Assembly: GCA_046290575.1 (NCBI GenBank)
Contig: JBKAGX010000002.1
Location: 62,001-126,000 of the forward strand
Reading direction: 5' to 3'
Source of the DNA: JANQQJ01 sp046290575
GTDB taxonomy: Bacteria; Pseudomonadota; Alphaproteobacteria; SMXS01
DNA: 64,000 nt
This document shows, in pieces, positions 16,664 through 25,132 of this stretch. The notes beneath the pieces are model-generated. The model did no database searches, had not been told where the DNA came from, and saw nothing but the letters and a program-made list of their open reading frames with translations. Each line of letters starts with the position of its first letter. Position 1 is the first letter of the stretch. Made by a program: the position numbers and the translations under genes.

Positions 16664-17113
16664 ATGGCTTTCTCCATCAGCGTGAATGGCGCGAAGCACA
16701 GTGTCGACATCGATGGCGACACGCCCCTGCTGTGGGTGCTGCGCGATAATCTGGGTTTGACGGGCACAAAATTTGGCTGCGGTATAGCAGCCTGCGGTGC
16801 CTGCACCATCCATGTCGACGGCGCGGCGGTACGCAGTTGCACCTACCCGGTCGAGTCGGCGCAGGATGTTGAGATTACCACCATTGAAGCGCTGACGGCG
16901 GAAGGCGATAACGCGCTGCAACAGGCATGGGTCGCTGAAGACGTCGCGCAATGCGGCTATTGCCAGACCGGCCAGATCATGGCGGCGGCGGCCCTTCTCG
17001 GCCAAAACCCCGACCCCAGTGACGAAGAAATCGATGCGGCGATGACCAATATCTGCCGCTGCGGCACCTACAACCGCATTCGCGCCGCGATCAAGCGCGC
17101 GGCCAAGGCCTAG
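16664..17113 (+). CDS. Molybdenum hydroxylase [2Fe-2S] subunit (isoquinoline 1-oxidoreductase alpha type)
   Basis: The 149 residues carry both clusters of the xanthine-oxidase-family small subunit: plant-type ferredoxin Cys39, 44, 47 and 59, and the helical domain Cys97, 100, 131 and 133 (CGYCQTGQ and CRCGTY). It passes electrons from the molybdenum site to an external acceptor. The gene is 9 bases before the molybdenum subunit gene. There is no FAD subunit in this operon, which is the rule for the two-subunit IorAB-type enzymes that reduce cytochromes instead of NAD. Confidence 0.9.
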   Translation: MAFSISVNGAKHSVDIDGDTPLLWVLRDNLGLTGTKFGCGIAACGACTIHVDGAAVRSCTYPVESAQDVEITTIEALTAEGDNALQQAWVAEDVAQCGYCQTGQIMAAAALLGQNPDPSDEEIDAAMTNICRCGTYNRIRAAIKRAAKA

Positions 17114-17122
17114 GTGCTGTAG

Positions 17123-19264
17123 ATGACTCAGATCGTTAATCTGTCCCGCCGCGGATTCATCAAAGGGTCCGCGGCTGTTGGCGGCGGCCTTGTTCTGGGC
17201 GTCGCACTGCCGGCCCTGGATGCGCTCGGCAACCCGGTTCAACCTCCGCCGGGCCAGCTCAACGGCTTCGTGAAAATCGGTACGGATGGCAATGTGACCA
17301 TTACCGTTACCCATGCCGAGATGGGTCAGGGGATTCAGACCGCACTGCCAATGATTGTTGCTGAAGAACTTGATGTGGAGTGGTCGAAGATCAGTGTCGT
17401 CAGGTCGTCGGCAAGGCCGGATGGAGGGACGGCGCCAGCTGCAGCCGGCACCGGCGGCAGCCGTTCGGTGCGGGCCAATTTCGAGATGCTCTCCATCGCC
17501 GGGGCCGCTGCGCGCGATATGCTTCGCCAGGCCGCCGCCAATCGCTGGCGGGTACCGGTAGAAGAATGCATGGCCAGTCAGGGTGTGATTAGCCATGTCA
17601 GCGGGAAGTCGGCGACCTATGGCAGTCTTGTGTTGGGGGCCTCCTATCTGTCGCCGCCGGCTACCGTCACCTTGAAAGACCCGTCGCAGTGGCGCCTTCT
17701 GGGCAGGCCGATCAACCGGCTGGACGCCGCTGAGAAGGCAGAGGGCACCGCCGAATTCGGTGTCGATGTCGCATTGCCGGACATGCTGGTGGGCACGGTG
17801 CGCCATTGCCCCGTCTGGGGCGGCACCCTCACATCTGTCGATAATGAACCTGCGCTGGCGGTGAATGGTGTGCGTGAGGTCATCACCACGGACAATTCGG
17901 TCATCGTTGTGGCTGACGGCTACTGGCAAGCCAAAAAAGGCCTCGACGCGCTGTCGCCGGAATGGAGCCCCGGCAGCGGTGCCAAAAACTCCAGCGCGGA
18001 GATCGACAAGGCCATGCAGCGGGCAGTCAAGCGAAAGGGTGCGGTCGTCGTCGACCGCGGCAACATGGACCAGGCGTTGCGCCATTCGGCCAAGCGGGTC
18101 GAGGCTGTCTATGAAGTGCCCTTCCTGCACCACGCGACGATGGAGCCGATGAACGCGACGGCCTGGGTTCAGGGCAACAGTATTCAGGTCTGGGCGCCGA
18201 TCCAGGGTGCGGGCCGCGCCCGGCACTCCATCGCGTCCGAGTTCGGCTTTGCAGAGGAAAACGTCAACGTTCACGTGACCTATCTGGGCGGGGGCTTTGG
18301 CCGACGTATCGGGATGGGATTCATTCGCCCGGCTGTTATTGCCGCGCAGAAGATGGGGCGGCCTGTAAAGGTCATCTGGTCACGCGAGGAAGATATGGCG
18401 CAGCCGATGATGCGGCCTGCTGCTGTCGCCCGCATGCGGGCCGGGCTCAACAAGCCGGGCCTGCCCGTTGCCTGGGACAGCCGTCTGGTCGTGCCGTCGA
18501 TCTCCGAGCAGCTGGTGCCGGGCCGCGTGCGCAATGGTGTCGACCAGATTTCGGTGCATGGTGCAGAGGTGCTTCCCTACACTATCGACCATCAACGGCT
18601 GGAGTATGCGATGCCGGATACCGGTGTCCCGCTTGGGTTCTGGCGTGCCGTGCCGCACAGCTACAACGCCTTCTTCGTTGAGAGTTTTGTCGACGAGATC
18701 GCAGCGGCATCCGGGACGGACCCCGTTGAATTGCGGAGCCAGATCATGCGGCCCGACTCGCGCCACCGCGCTGTGCTGGACCGGGTCGCTGCTGAAGCAC
18801 GCTGGGACGCGCCGCCAAAGTCGGGCCGGTTCCGGGGCATTGCCGTCCATGAGAGCTTTGGCTCGATTGTCGGGCAGGTCGTCGAAATCACGGTTTCAGA
18901 TGATAAAGCGATCAAGGTTGAGAAGGTTGTCGCGGCAGTCGATTGCGGCATCGCGGTGAATCCCCGCACCATCGAAGCCCAGATTGAAGGGTCCATCGCC
19001 TACGCCCTGACGGCGGCAATGTACGGACGGATCGATATTGAGGGCGGTGCAGCCGTGCAGCGCAATTTCGACAGCTATCGGATGGTGCAGATGACCGATA
19101 TGCCCAAGGTCGATGTGCACATTCTTGAGAACGGCCCGATCGGCGGGATCGGTGAGCCGGGGGTGCCGCCCTTGGCCCCGGCGCTGACCAATGCCATTTT
19201 CGCCGCGACCGGAGAGCGCATTCGTAAACTGCCGCTAATCGACTCCGGCTTCAGCTTTGCCTGA
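17123..19264 (+). CDS. Tat-exported molybdopterin subunit (isoquinoline 1-oxidoreductase beta type)
   Basis: The 713 residues begin with a twin-arginine signal, SRRGFIKG followed by a hydrophobic stretch, so the folded enzyme is exported, probably carrying the small subunit with it. Family motifs are present: THAEMGQGIQTALPMIVAEE, GGGFGRR (molybdopterin contact), GFWRAVPHSYNAF and the catalytic Glu in GGIGEPGVPPLAPALTNA. IorB-like enzymes hydroxylate N-heterocycles or oxidise aldehydes using water and need MCD. The substrate is unknown. Maturation factors of this type (XdhC, MocA) appear elsewhere in the window at 55936-58508. The operon ends convergent with pstB. Confidence 0.9.
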   Translation: MTQIVNLSRRGFIKGSAAVGGGLVLGVALPALDALGNPVQPPPGQLNGFVKIGTDGNVTITVTHAEMGQGIQTALPMIVAEELDVEWSKISVVRSSARPDGGTAPAAAGTGGSRSVRANFEMLSIAGAAARDMLRQAAANRWRVPVEECMASQGVISHVSGKSATYGSLVLGASYLSPPATVTLKDPSQWRLLGRPINRLDAAEKAEGTAEFGVDVALPDMLVGTVRHCPVWGGTLTSVDNEPALAVNGVREVITTDNSVIVVADGYWQAKKGLDALSPEWSPGSGAKNSSAEIDKAMQRAVKRKGAVVVDRGNMDQALRHSAKRVEAVYEVPFLHHATMEPMNATAWVQGNSIQVWAPIQGAGRARHSIASEFGFAEENVNVHVTYLGGGFGRRIGMGFIRPAVIAAQKMGRPVKVIWSREEDMAQPMMRPAAVARMRAGLNKPGLPVAWDSRLVVPSISEQLVPGRVRNGVDQISVHGAEVLPYTIDHQRLEYAMPDTGVPLGFWRAVPHSYNAFFVESFVDEIAAASGTDPVELRSQIMRPDSRHRAVLDRVAAEARWDAPPKSGRFRGIAVHESFGSIVGQVVEITVSDDKAIKVEKVVAAVDCGIAVNPRTIEAQIEGSIAYALTAAMYGRIDIEGGAAVQRNFDSYRMVQMTDMPKVDVHILENGPIGGIGEPGVPPLAPALTNAIFAATGERIRKLPLIDSGFSFA

Positions 19265-19278
19265 AGCGATCTTTGGCG

Positions 19279-20118
19279 TCAGCCGAACCGGCCGGTAATG
19301 AAATCGTTGGTCAGCGCATTGGCGGGACTGGTCAAGAGTTTTTCCGTCTCATCGACCTCTACCATCACACCCAAATGAAAGAACGCGGCCCGATGCGAAA
19401 CGCGGGCCGCCTGTTCCATGTTGTGGGTTACGATTACGATGGTGAAGTCATGTGCCAGCTGATGGATCAATTCTTCGATCAAGGCGGTGCCGTGCGGGTC
19501 GAGAGCCGAGCAGGGCTCGTCCATCAGGATCACTTCCGGTTCCAGCGCGATGGTCCGTGCAATGCACAGCCGCTGTTCCTGACCGCCAGAAAGATCTGTC
19601 CCGGCTTCGTGTAGTCTATCCTTTACCTCGTCCCAGAGACCGACCCGCTTGAGGTTTCTCTCTACGAGGTGTTCGGCATCGGCGTGGCTGTTGACGAGAC
19701 CGTGGAGACGGGGACCATAGGCTACATTCTCATAGACCGAGGACGGAAAGGGGTTGGGCTTCTGGGCGACGATGCCGATCCGGGTGCGCAGGTCCTCTAC
19801 CTCGATATCCGGGTGATAGATGTTCTGTCCGTCCAGCCGGATGTCACCGGTGACGCGCGCCGCCGGTACGTGGTCGTTCAGCCGATTTAGGCAGCGCAGA
19901 AATGTCGTCTTGCCGCAGCCGGAGGGGCCAATGAGCGCGGTGACGCGGTGCACTTCAATATCCAGCGAGACGTCCTTGAGTGCGTGATTGTCGTCGTAGT
20001 GAACGTTGACGTTCCGCGCCGTCATCTTCGGGGGTGTGTGCCCGTGATCTTCAAGGGCCGCATCGAAATGCAGTTCACGGTCCAGCAGCGATGAGTCGAA
20101 GTCTTTGTGTTTGGTCAT
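19279..20118 (-). CDS. pstB: Phosphate ABC transporter ATPase PstB (solitary)
   Basis: The 279 residues have Walker A GPSGCGKTT (64-72), PNPFPSSVYENVAYGPR (a PstB hallmark), signature LSGGQEQRL (176-184, Glu where most PstB have Gln), Walker B VILMDEP and CSALDP. An N-terminal extension of about 30 residues is polar. PstB energises phosphate uptake by PstA/PstC with binding protein PstS; none of these nor phoU or phoB is in the window. A Pho-box-like site lies 91 bases upstream, which fits phosphate control. It may serve a transporter encoded elsewhere. Confidence 0.9.
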   Translation of the reverse strand: MTKHKDFDSSLLDRELHFDAALEDHGHTPPKMTARNVNVHYDDNHALKDVSLDIEVHRVTALIGPSGCGKTTFLRCLNRLNDHVPAARVTGDIRLDGQNIYHPDIEVEDLRTRIGIVAQKPNPFPSSVYENVAYGPRLHGLVNSHADAEHLVERNLKRVGLWDEVKDRLHEAGTDLSGGQEQRLCIARTIALEPEVILMDEPCSALDPHGTALIEELIHQLAHDFTIVIVTHNMEQAARVSHRAAFFHLGVMVEVDETEKLLTSPANALTNDFITGRFG

Positions 20119-20208
20119 TAGCAGATTCCAGGGGTAGCGCCATCATTGTTGTCTTGGAAATCATCCGTCCTTTCACCCAGTGTCTCGTTGATCTGTGGCA
20201 ACCGCATA

Positions 20209-20226
20209 GTGAAGTTTTTGTGACGC
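20209..20226 (-). promoter_or_regulatory. Putative Pho box upstream of pstB
   Basis: Read on the minus strand, GCGTCACAAAAACTTCAC holds two direct half-sites (GTCAC and TTCAC) exactly 11 bases apart with an A-run between them. This matches the PhoB site layout (CTGTCAT, A-rich spacer, CTGTCAT) at 11 of 18 positions. It is 91 bases from the pstB start, and also within the region shared with the divergent quinohemoprotein gene. Confidence 0.5.
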
Positions 20227-20308
20227 TTTGGTCCGCTGCATGCGTGATCCCGGTTGCATCGCGGCCCCGACGCGTGGCACGATCCCGCCACTTTCCGGGG
20301 AGGAACTT

Positions 20309-22258
20309 ATGATCATTAAACAGACACTGGCGCTCGGCGCCCTTCTACTCCTATTGGCCGCGTGTTCGCAGGAAAGCGAACCGCCCACGCCGATTGAAGA
20401 AGAGTTACCAGCTGCCGAATCTGAAGCCACGGACGACCCCGACGGCATCATCGATATTGCGCCAATGCAGGTCGGCGATGCGTCGCTGGCGGAGGGGCCG
20501 GGCCTGCAGGTCTATCTCGACAATTGTGCGTCCTGCCATGAAGGGCAGGCAGCGAAAGCGCCACACCGGTCGATGCTCAATATCATGTCCCCGGAATCCG
20601 TCTATCGCTCGATGACCGAAGGCGTAATGGTCGAAAATGCCGAGCACCTGTCGGATCAGGAAAAGATCGATGTTTCTCAATATCTTACAGGGCTGCTTAT
20701 CGGTGAACGCTCTGAATCCACACTTGCGATGTGTGAGGGTGGCGACTGGTTTGACGTCAATGCGGCACCGCGCACGCAGAACTGGGGCCTGCAGGAGAAC
20801 AACACAAGATTTGTCCCGGGGGATGTCGCGGGCCTGAGCGCTGACGATCTTGAGGGACTTGAGCTGAAATGGGCCTTTGCCTATCCGGATGCCGTTCGTG
20901 CCCGGTCGCAGCCGACCATTGCCGCCGGCGCCATCTTCGTGGGCAGCCATAACGGGATGGTCTTCGCGCTCGACCGCGACACCGGTTGCGTCCATTGGAC
21001 CTTCCAGGCGTCGGCGGAAGTGCGTACCGGCATCGCCATCGACCCGTGGGATGCGGGTGACGCGGAAGCCGATCCACAGCTTTATTTCGGCGACTTGCTC
21101 GGCAATGTCTATTCTATCAAGGCCCGGTCGGGCGAGCTGGTCTGGCGTGACCGCCCCGATGACCACGCGAACGCGACCATCACCGGCACCCCGTCGCTGC
21201 ATAATGGCAAGCTCTATGTGCCGATATCGTCGCTGGAGGTAACCCCGGCGGCTGACCCGCGCTTTGAATGCTGCACGTTCCGTGGCTCGGTCGCGGCTTA
21301 TGACGCTGAAGGCGGCGGTCTGCTCTGGAAGACATACACCATCGACGAAGAGCCGACGATCCAGCGCCAAAACGCAATCGGGACTGACAATTACGGCCCG
21401 TCAGGCGCGCCGATCTGGAACAGCCCGGCCATCGATGCGCAACGGAACCAGCTCTATGTGGGCACCGGTGAGAACTATTCGTCGCCCGCCACGTTGACCA
21501 GCGATGCGATCATTGCCTTCGATCTGGACACCGGCGCGATCAACTGGTCGTTCCAGGCGACGCCGAACGATGTGTGGAATACCGCGTGTGATTCCGATAG
21601 ACCCGCCAACTGCCCCGTCGAGGATGGACCGGACTTTGACTTCGGCGCCGCAACCATGCTGGCCACCTCGGCCACCGGCCGCGACCTTGTTCTGGCCGGA
21701 CAAAAATCTGGCGTGGCGCATGCCCTCGATCCGGATACGGGCGAGGTGATCTGGCAGAACCAGGTTGGCCGCGGCGGCGTGCAGGGCGGCATCCATTTCG
21801 GTATGGCGGCCGGCGAGGGCCGGCTTTACGTGCCTGTCTCGGATTATCCCGACGGCCAGACCTATGACGAACCCGCCCGGCCCGGTCTCTATGCGGTTGA
21901 TATTGACACCAACGAGTTCATCTGGAAATCGCCGGCCGAAAATGTCTGCGGAGACCGCATGTTCTGTAACCCCGGCATTTCGGGCTCCATCACGGCGTCA
22001 CCGGGCCTGGTCTATGCGGGTGGTATGGATGGCGTTTTGCGGATTCATGACGGCGCCACGGGCGAAATCCTCTGGTCGCATGACACCACGCAAGAGGTCG
22101 AAACAGTCAATGGCGAAACGGCCCATGGCGGCACCATTGGCGGCGGTGCCGCACCGGTTGTCATGGACGGGCATCTCTATGTCAGTTCTGGCTATGGCAT
22201 CTATGGCCATATGCCGGGCCGCGTATTGCTGGTCTTCGGACCTGCTGGCGCAGAATGA
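20309..22258 (+). CDS. PQQ quinohemoprotein, polyvinyl-alcohol-dehydrogenase (cytochrome) type, copy 1
   Basis: The 649-residue lipoprotein (lipobox Cys19 in LLLLAACS) has an N-terminal c-type heme site, C73-A-S-C76-H77, and a C-terminal eight-bladed-type PQQ propeller with repeated DxxTGxxxW blades. The vicinal Cys pair in FECCTFRGS is the PQQ-proximal disulfide seen in this class. Heme before propeller is the order of polyvinyl-alcohol dehydrogenase; other quinohemoprotein alcohol dehydrogenases have it after. The ATG at 20309 is chosen for GGGGAGGAACTT just upstream. By family it oxidises secondary alcohols in the periplasm; the real substrate may not be polyvinyl alcohol. It overlaps copy 2 by 4 bases. 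Confidence 0.88.
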   Translation: MIIKQTLALGALLLLLAACSQESEPPTPIEEELPAAESEATDDPDGIIDIAPMQVGDASLAEGPGLQVYLDNCASCHEGQAAKAPHRSMLNIMSPESVYRSMTEGVMVENAEHLSDQEKIDVSQYLTGLLIGERSESTLAMCEGGDWFDVNAAPRTQNWGLQENNTRFVPGDVAGLSADDLEGLELKWAFAYPDAVRARSQPTIAAGAIFVGSHNGMVFALDRDTGCVHWTFQASAEVRTGIAIDPWDAGDAEADPQLYFGDLLGNVYSIKARSGELVWRDRPDDHANATITGTPSLHNGKLYVPISSLEVTPAADPRFECCTFRGSVAAYDAEGGGLLWKTYTIDEEPTIQRQNAIGTDNYGPSGAPIWNSPAIDAQRNQLYVGTGENYSSPATLTSDAIIAFDLDTGAINWSFQATPNDVWNTACDSDRPANCPVEDGPDFDFGAATMLATSATGRDLVLAGQKSGVAHALDPDTGEVIWQNQVGRGGVQGGIHFGMAAGEGRLYVPVSDYPDGQTYDEPARPGLYAVDIDTNEFIWKSPAENVCGDRMFCNPGISGSITASPGLVYAGGMDGVLRIHDGATGEILWSHDTTQEVETVNGETAHGGTIGGGAAPVVMDGHLYVSSGYGIYGHMPGRVLLVFGPAGAE

Positions 22259-24216
22259 TGCCAGCCGCTTCAAAAGCCCTGCTGGCGATGATGCTGGCAG
22301 GGCTTTTGGCTTGTGGGGAGCCTTCTGCGCCGCCTGCTTCGGAGGAGCTCCCGCCGACCAACACTGATTTCCTTGCAGCGGATCTGGATGCTTCTGAAAG
22401 CATGCAGCGCTTGGTCGAAGCACGGGCCGCGCGGGAAGCGATGCCGGGCCGACCCGTGTTCGAAGAGGTCTGTGCGTCCTGCCACGATGAGGGCCTGGCC
22501 CACGCGCCGCATACCACCATGATCCAGATGATGACGCCCGCTGCAATTCTGCGGTCGCTGACCGACGGCGTCATGAAAGATGAGGCTGCGGCTCTGACCG
22601 ATCAGCAGCGAACGGTTGTGGCGGAATATCTGGCAGGGCGGACCTTTGAAGACGCCGCGACCGTCGCGCCACCGCAATGTGAGTCGGACCGCTCTCAATT
22701 TGACTACGCTGATATGCCGATCGGGCAGAACTGGGGTATCCAGATCACCAACACCAGGCGCATCCCGGAAAGCGCCAATCCTTTGCCCGCTGAAGCCTTC
22801 GACGCGCTAGAGCTGAAGTGGGCGTTCGCCTATCCGGGGGCCAACCGGGCACGCTCCCAGCCCAGCCTCGCGGGCGGCGCGGTGCATGTCGGCAGCCACA
22901 GCGGGATTGTCTATGCGCTGGACCGGGAAACAGGCTGTGTGCGCTGGACCTTCCAGGCCTCGGGTGAGGTCCGCACCGGGATTGTCTTTGACCGCTGGAG
23001 TGCGGGGGATGAGACCGCCGAGATCAAAGCCTATTTCGGTGACATTCTGGGCAACGTCTACGCCATCAACGCCGTAACCGGTGAGCTGGTCTGGCGGGAC
23101 CGCGCAGATCCGCACCCGAACACGACCATTACCGGCACGCCCTCGCTGCATAAGGGGCGGCTTTTTGTCACCGTTTCCGCGCTGGAGACCGGCCCGCCGA
23201 TTGATCCCGCCTATGAATGCTGCAAGTTCCGTGGATCGCTGGTCGCTTATGATGCCGCGACAGGGGATCGCCAGTGGCAGGCGTTCACCGTGTTCGAAGA
23301 ACCGTCTGTTACCGGTCAGAACCGCTCCGGCACAGATATGTATGGCCCTTCAGGCGCGGGGACGTGGAATGCGCCCGCAATCGATGTAGCGCGCAACCAG
23401 ATCTATTTCGGCACAGCGCAAAACCTCTCTTCGCCCGCGACGCAGACCAGCGATGCCGTCTTTGCGGTCGATATGGACACCGGTGATGTCAATTGGGTGT
23501 TTCAAGGCACGCCGGGCGATGCCTGGAACGGGGCTTGTGACACGGTCAATGACGATAACTGCCCGGTTGAAAACGGTCCGGACTTCGACATGGCGGCCGG
23601 GATCGTGCTGGCGAGTCTGAGCAATGGCCTCGATCTGGTGATCGGCGCGCAGAAATCCGGCATGGTCCATGCGCTTGATCCTGATAGTGGCGAGATTGTC
23701 TGGCAGAACAAGGTGGGGCGGGGCGGCATTCAGGGCGGCGTTCATTTCGGCATGGCCGCCGATGGTGACACGCTTTATGTGCCGGTTACCGATATGCCGG
23801 ATGGCCGGGAATACGCTGAAGAAGCGCGGCCGGGGCTTTACGCACTAGACATGAAGAGTGGGGATTTCCTGTGGAAGCAGCCCGCACCGACCGATGTTTG
23901 CCAGGGGCGTGCGTTCTGCCACCCGGGGATTTCGCAAGTCGCGACGGCAGCACCTGGCTATGTGATGGCGGGCGCCATGGACGGGGTTCTTCGCGTACAT
24001 GACAGCGCGACGGGCGATCTCATCTGGTCCTATGACACGACGGCACCCGTAGAAACAGTTTCCGGCGAGGTTGCGGCCGGCGGTTCACTGGGTGGCTCGT
24101 CGGGCCCGATCACCGCGCACGATATGCTTCTCGTCAATTCCGGATATGGTCTCTACTTCCATATGCCCGGAAATGTCTTACTTGTGTTTGGACGGAAAGA
24201 CACGCCGGACGGATAA
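22255..24216 (+). CDS. PQQ quinohemoprotein, polyvinyl-alcohol-dehydrogenase type, copy 2
   Basis: This 653-residue paralogue of the preceding gene begins in an ATGATG overlap with its stop. The lipobox is Cys20 (LAGLLACG), the heme motif is again C73-A-S-C76-H77, and the ECC pair is conserved in YECCKFRGS. Long blocks match copy 1, such as ALDRxTGCVxWTFQAS, LELKWAFAYP, NxTITGTPSLH and VGRGG(V/I)QGG(I/V)HFGMAA, while the region between signal and heme differs. The two are clearly a tandem duplication with divergence. Both may oxidise related alcohols or form a pair. Acceptor and substrate are unknown. Confidence 0.88.
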   Translation: MMPAASKALLAMMLAGLLACGEPSAPPASEELPPTNTDFLAADLDASESMQRLVEARAAREAMPGRPVFEEVCASCHDEGLAHAPHTTMIQMMTPAAILRSLTDGVMKDEAAALTDQQRTVVAEYLAGRTFEDAATVAPPQCESDRSQFDYADMPIGQNWGIQITNTRRIPESANPLPAEAFDALELKWAFAYPGANRARSQPSLAGGAVHVGSHSGIVYALDRETGCVRWTFQASGEVRTGIVFDRWSAGDETAEIKAYFGDILGNVYAINAVTGELVWRDRADPHPNTTITGTPSLHKGRLFVTVSALETGPPIDPAYECCKFRGSLVAYDAATGDRQWQAFTVFEEPSVTGQNRSGTDMYGPSGAGTWNAPAIDVARNQIYFGTAQNLSSPATQTSDAVFAVDMDTGDVNWVFQGTPGDAWNGACDTVNDDNCPVENGPDFDMAAGIVLASLSNGLDLVIGAQKSGMVHALDPDSGEIVWQNKVGRGGIQGGVHFGMAADGDTLYVPVTDMPDGREYAEEARPGLYALDMKSGDFLWKQPAPTDVCQGRAFCHPGISQVATAAPGYVMAGAMDGVLRVHDSATGDLIWSYDTTAPVETVSGEVAAGGSLGGSSGPITAHDMLLVNSGYGLYFHMPGNVLLVFGRKDTPDG

Positions 24217-24219
24217 TCA

Positions 24220-24972
24220 ATGACGCAACCGCAGCCCTCGCCCTGGGACAATGAAGACCCGCCTGAAAACGGTGGCGGGCGTGGAGGCTGTTTCTGGACG
24301 CTGGTGTTCCTTGGCGGGGTAGTCGCCCTGATTGCTGTTCTCATGGCCGCCTATCCCGGCGCGGTGGCCGGTGATGATGACTGGATGCGGCTGGTCTATG
24401 TGGTGATCCTGCTGATGTTCATCACGCTGGGCGCCGGCGCTGCTTTCCGTGGCAACATCACCCGCAGTCTTCGGCATATCGCGATCTGGGTCGGAATTGG
24501 CGCCGGTATCGCGATCCTTTACAGCTTCCGTTACGAGTTCGGGGTCATCGGCGACCGGGTCGCCGCCAATTTCTCACCAGCCAAGGGGTTCGAAGAATCT
24601 GACGGTAAGAGCGTCAGCTTTTTTGCGGACGAAAGCGGCCACTATCTGGTTGAGGCCGAGGTCGAGGGTCAAATGATCCTGTTCATGGTGGATACGGGGG
24701 CCAGCGATGTCGTGCTCACGCCGGAAGATGCCCGCCGTCTTCGCTATGACCCAGCAGACCTGAAGTACACCCGCTACTACAACACGGCCAATGGCACGGT
24801 GCGCGGGGCGCCTGTAACATTGGAATGGGTTGGCATTGGGCCGGTTTATCTCCGCAATGTCCGTGCGTCGGTTAATGAAGCCGATATGGGCATTTCGCTT
24901 CTCGGCATGAGTTTTCTGGGACGGCTGGAAAGCTATTCGGTGAGCCGCGAGAAACTGACGCTGACCCAGTAG
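24220..24972 (+). CDS. Membrane-bound retropepsin-like aspartic protease (TIGR02281 type)
   Basis: The 250 residues have three hydrophobic segments (about 24-44, 57-75 and 86-103) followed by a single retropepsin-like domain with the active site D158-T-G-A-S in LFMVDTGASDVVLT and a second conserved block GISLLGMSFLGRL. This is the clan AA family common in alphaproteobacteria. As one domain it must dimerise to be active. It starts 3 bases after the second quinohemoprotein, so it shares that transcript. Its periplasmic target is unknown. Confidence 0.87.
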   Translation: MTQPQPSPWDNEDPPENGGGRGGCFWTLVFLGGVVALIAVLMAAYPGAVAGDDDWMRLVYVVILLMFITLGAGAAFRGNITRSLRHIAIWVGIGAGIAILYSFRYEFGVIGDRVAANFSPAKGFEESDGKSVSFFADESGHYLVEAEVEGQMILFMVDTGASDVVLTPEDARRLRYDPADLKYTRYYNTANGTVRGAPVTLEWVGIGPVYLRNVRASVNEADMGISLLGMSFLGRLESYSVSREKLTLTQ

Positions 24973-25072
24973 GCGGCGTCCTACGTCGATAGCTGCGACA
25001 GCCGCCGCCCATTCGTACCGATGGTCATGGTAATCCGGTGGAATCAGGTTGCCCATATGAGGCGAAAAGCCG

Positions 25073-25088
25073 ACTGTTTCTAAACAGT
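25073..25088. promoter_or_regulatory. 16-bp palindrome upstream of the MBOAT gene
   Basis: ACTGTTT-CT-AAACAGT is a perfect 7-2-7 inverted repeat, 45 bases before the GTG at 25133. The position suits an operator for the MBOAT/SGNH pair. No T-run follows and the stem is AT-rich, so it is not a terminator. The binding protein is unknown. Confidence 0.4.
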
Positions 25089-25132
25089 AGACGCTGGTTT
25101 ACAGGCTTCAGAATCCTAAGGTACATTCCACG

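Noticed and set aside
16604..18274. Long minus-strand open frame opposite the iron-sulfur and molybdenum subunit genes
   Set aside because: The plus-strand frames carry the cluster cysteines, Tat signal and molybdopterin motifs, so the opposite frame is a shadow.
20309..22258. Naming the quinohemoprotein genes pvaA
   Set aside because: The heme-first domain order matches polyvinyl-alcohol dehydrogenase, but substrate cannot be read from sequence and no oxidised-polymer hydrolase is adjacent.
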